Assembly: GCA_945862985.1 (NCBI GenBank)
Contig: CAMAZF010000007.1
Coordinates: 1-64,000 of the forward strand
Direction: 5' to 3'
DNA length: 64,000 nucleotides
From: Bordetella parapertussis
Lineage (GTDB): Bacteria > Pseudomonadota > Gammaproteobacteria > Burkholderiales > Burkholderiaceae_A
This document shows, in pieces, positions 62,815 through 64,000 of the stretch. The stretch's first letter is position 1, and each line of letters starts with the position of its first letter. Under the pieces are notes generated by a model that ran no database searches, was not told the DNA's origin, and saw nothing but the letters and a program-made list of their open reading frames with translations. Made by a program: the position numbers and the translations under genes.

Positions 62815-63672
62815 TCACCACTGTAGTTGGTATTCCCGATGCCGGCGATAGCGCCAGGCCGCAAACCGCTCGCGTAGCGTACGGGGATCAATGAGCTTGT
62901 GGTATGCACGCGTGCCCAGCGGCAGCCCCATGAGGTCGTTCAGGACGGTGCCGATATCGAGGAAGGTTAGGTCCGGACGGCTGATCCGGAGCTGGTGCCC
63001 AAGCACGTTGGACAGGGATGAGGCCGAGGACAGGATCAGCGCAGACTCGGGGGCATCGCGCAATGCCGCCTGCACCGAATCGAGCGTTTGCAGGTATGTC
63101 GAAAAGAAGTCATCCGGAATCTGGACGAGCCGCCCTTTGCCCAGATACCCCTTCAGTTCGCAGCGCCAGTTGCCCACCACAAGCAGGTCTTCGAAGGACG
63201 CGGCCAGGAACGGGAAGAAGCTCGCGCGTGCGCGCAGAAAGTTCGAATTGAGGAACAGGTCGGAGAAGGTCATCTGCGGCGTGAAGCCGCCATTGAGACG
63301 CAACATGAACTCGCGGTCGCCAAGGGCATTATTGTGCCGCGTGGGCACCCCCTTGAAGTAGGCGCTGTCGCAGAAGATCGCCGAAGCAAGCAGGTCGCCA
63401 CGTACATCCTGGCCCTGCCTCGGATCGAAGCGCTTCTGGTCGAACTCGGGAAACTGGTTCGAGAAGCGCTTGCCGCGAAACTCCGTCACGCCGCCCGCAA
63501 TGACCAGCTTGCGGTTACGCAGGATCTCGATTTCGCCGTCGCTGAAGCGCACGAAGGTAAACGGCGAGCGTTCACGCACCAGTCGCTCGAAACGATCCAG
63601 TTCGCCATCTCCGGTGGGCATCACATGTGCCACCCCGGACGTATCAGTTGAGGGCCTCGTCACCGGGTTCAA
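62815..63672 (-). CDS. GT-D-like glycosyltransferase
   Basis: A 285-residue soluble protein. Near residue 40 it has FTFVRFSDGEIEIL, close to the RFGDGE motif of the GT-D fold (DUF1792), in which the DxE residues bind metal and nucleotide sugar. Further along are LNSNFLRARASFFPFLAASF and SALILSSASSLSNVLGHQLR, the second giving a Rossmann-like strand-turn-helix. It is followed by the GT2 gene after four bases. The fold assignment rests mainly on the one motif. Confidence 0.6.
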   Translation of the reverse strand: MNPVTRPSTDTSGVAHVMPTGDGELDRFERLVRERSPFTFVRFSDGEIEILRNRKLVIAGGVTEFRGKRFSNQFPEFDQKRFDPRQGQDVRGDLLASAIFCDSAYFKGVPTRHNNALGDREFMLRLNGGFTPQMTFSDLFLNSNFLRARASFFPFLAASFEDLLVVGNWRCELKGYLGKGRLVQIPDDFFSTYLQTLDSVQAALRDAPESALILSSASSLSNVLGHQLRISRPDLTFLDIGTVLNDLMGLPLGTRAYHKLIDPRTLRERFAAWRYRRHREYQLQW

Positions 63673-64000
63673 AACAGGCCCCCGTCCTTCACCACCACAG
63701 GAAATTCAAGCAGCATCCGGTCGACGCGATCGCTCACCTCATTCAGGTCAGGGTCGGCCACATCAAGGAAGGCTCGCATGCCTTCTGCGGTGCCGGCTGC
63801 CATGCGCAAGGAGAACGCGCCTCCGCCCCTGACCAGTTGAAGACCCGGGAAATCGAGATGGGGCTTGCCTGCTCGTAAACTCGCCAGCCCCACATAGCCG
63901 GTGCGGCTCCAGGCCAGATACTTTGCCAGCGCATTCATGTAGAACCAGTCGGTGCACCCAAGGTATCGCTCGACCGTCGGCATGACCAGAACCGGCAGCG
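63669..64000 (-). CDS. partial gene, unknown function, N-terminus outside window
   Basis: The reading frame is open through the window edge and 110 codons are present. The readable part includes ERYLGCTDWFYMNALAKYLA and LASLRAGKPHLDFPGLQLVR. I do not recognise it. It overlaps the GT-D-like gene by four bases, so it belongs to the same operon. Confidence 0.6.
   Translation of the reverse strand, partial: LPVLVMPTVERYLGCTDWFYMNALAKYLAWSRTGYVGLASLRAGKPHLDFPGLQLVRGGGAFSLRMAAGTAEGMRAFLDVADPDLNEVSDRVDRMLLEFPVVVKDGGLF

Noticed and set aside
1-64000. CRISPR array or prophage
   Set aside because: No regularly spaced repeats, cas genes, or phage structural genes were seen.

Overview
The window looks like chromosomal DNA of a betaproteobacterium, most likely order Burkholderiales. 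Reasons: dense high-GC coding, the ompA-type gene / ubiG / gph arrangement, a nadB gene, a complete glycogen operon and a selenoneine-type cluster of a kind reported from Burkholderiales. No rRNA gene is present, so the genus is left open.

Region 1 (1-26 kb) is a tightly packed housekeeping block. It starts inside nadB (NAD synthesis), then gph, ubiG, an OmpA-domain lipid/peptidoglycan-linked protein and an FAD-linked hydroxyacid dehydrogenase, which overlap in series on the minus strand. Next come egtD, an EgtB-like enzyme, a small glycosyltransferase and selD (6.7-10.9 kb). This gene combination is the selenoneine pathway: EgtD supplies hercynine, SelD supplies selenophosphate, SenB makes the selenosugar and SenA joins it to hercynine. 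After several small envelope and redox genes, a tRNA-Lys, an MFS transporter, a PQQ-type sugar dehydrogenase and an MmgE/PrpD protein, a five-gene operon glgB-glgX-glgC-glgA-glgP encodes glycogen synthesis and breakdown.

Region 2 (26.1-34.7 kb) is an accessory island made almost entirely of toxin-antitoxin genes, intact and broken. Intact pairs are Phd/YefM-ParE, HicAB, PrlF-YhaV, HipBA and ParDE. Remnants are a DUF1778 antitoxin tail, a HigB-like toxin tail still attached to its XRE antitoxin, a truncated DNA-binding protein, a VapB without VapC, an XRE gene with an in-frame stop and a frameshifted gene. Three small AlpA/excisionase-like HTH genes lie on the opposite strand, two of them behind the same palindrome. 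Several operators can be read as clean inverted repeats.

Region 3 (34.9-42.9 kb) is a sulfation locus: a membrane-anchored arylsulfotransferase-like protein, two small membrane proteins, a PAPS-type sulfotransferase, a CysN-CysC fusion, a CysD with an extra N-terminal domain of about 195 residues, CysQ and a TauE/SafE-type transporter. Together they would make PAPS, transfer sulfate and remove PAP. An intact IS30-family element follows.

Region 4 (44.2-64 kb, all minus strand) is a surface polysaccharide (O-antigen or capsule) cluster. One half holds wbuB, an RmlD-like reductase, fnlA/wbjB, a UDP-GlcNAc 2-epimerase and wbuC, indicating a UDP-L-FucNAc or UDP-L-QuiNAc branch, plus an AT-rich glycosyltransferase and Wzy-like polymerase next to a decayed glycosyltransferase. 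The other half holds an ABC flippase, a nucleotidyltransferase, a nucleotidyltransferase-kinase fusion, an EcbF/BcbF-type phosphatase, a CDP-glucose 4,6-dehydratase-like enzyme, a second UDP-GlcNAc 2-epimerase and several glycosyltransferases, running off the window end.
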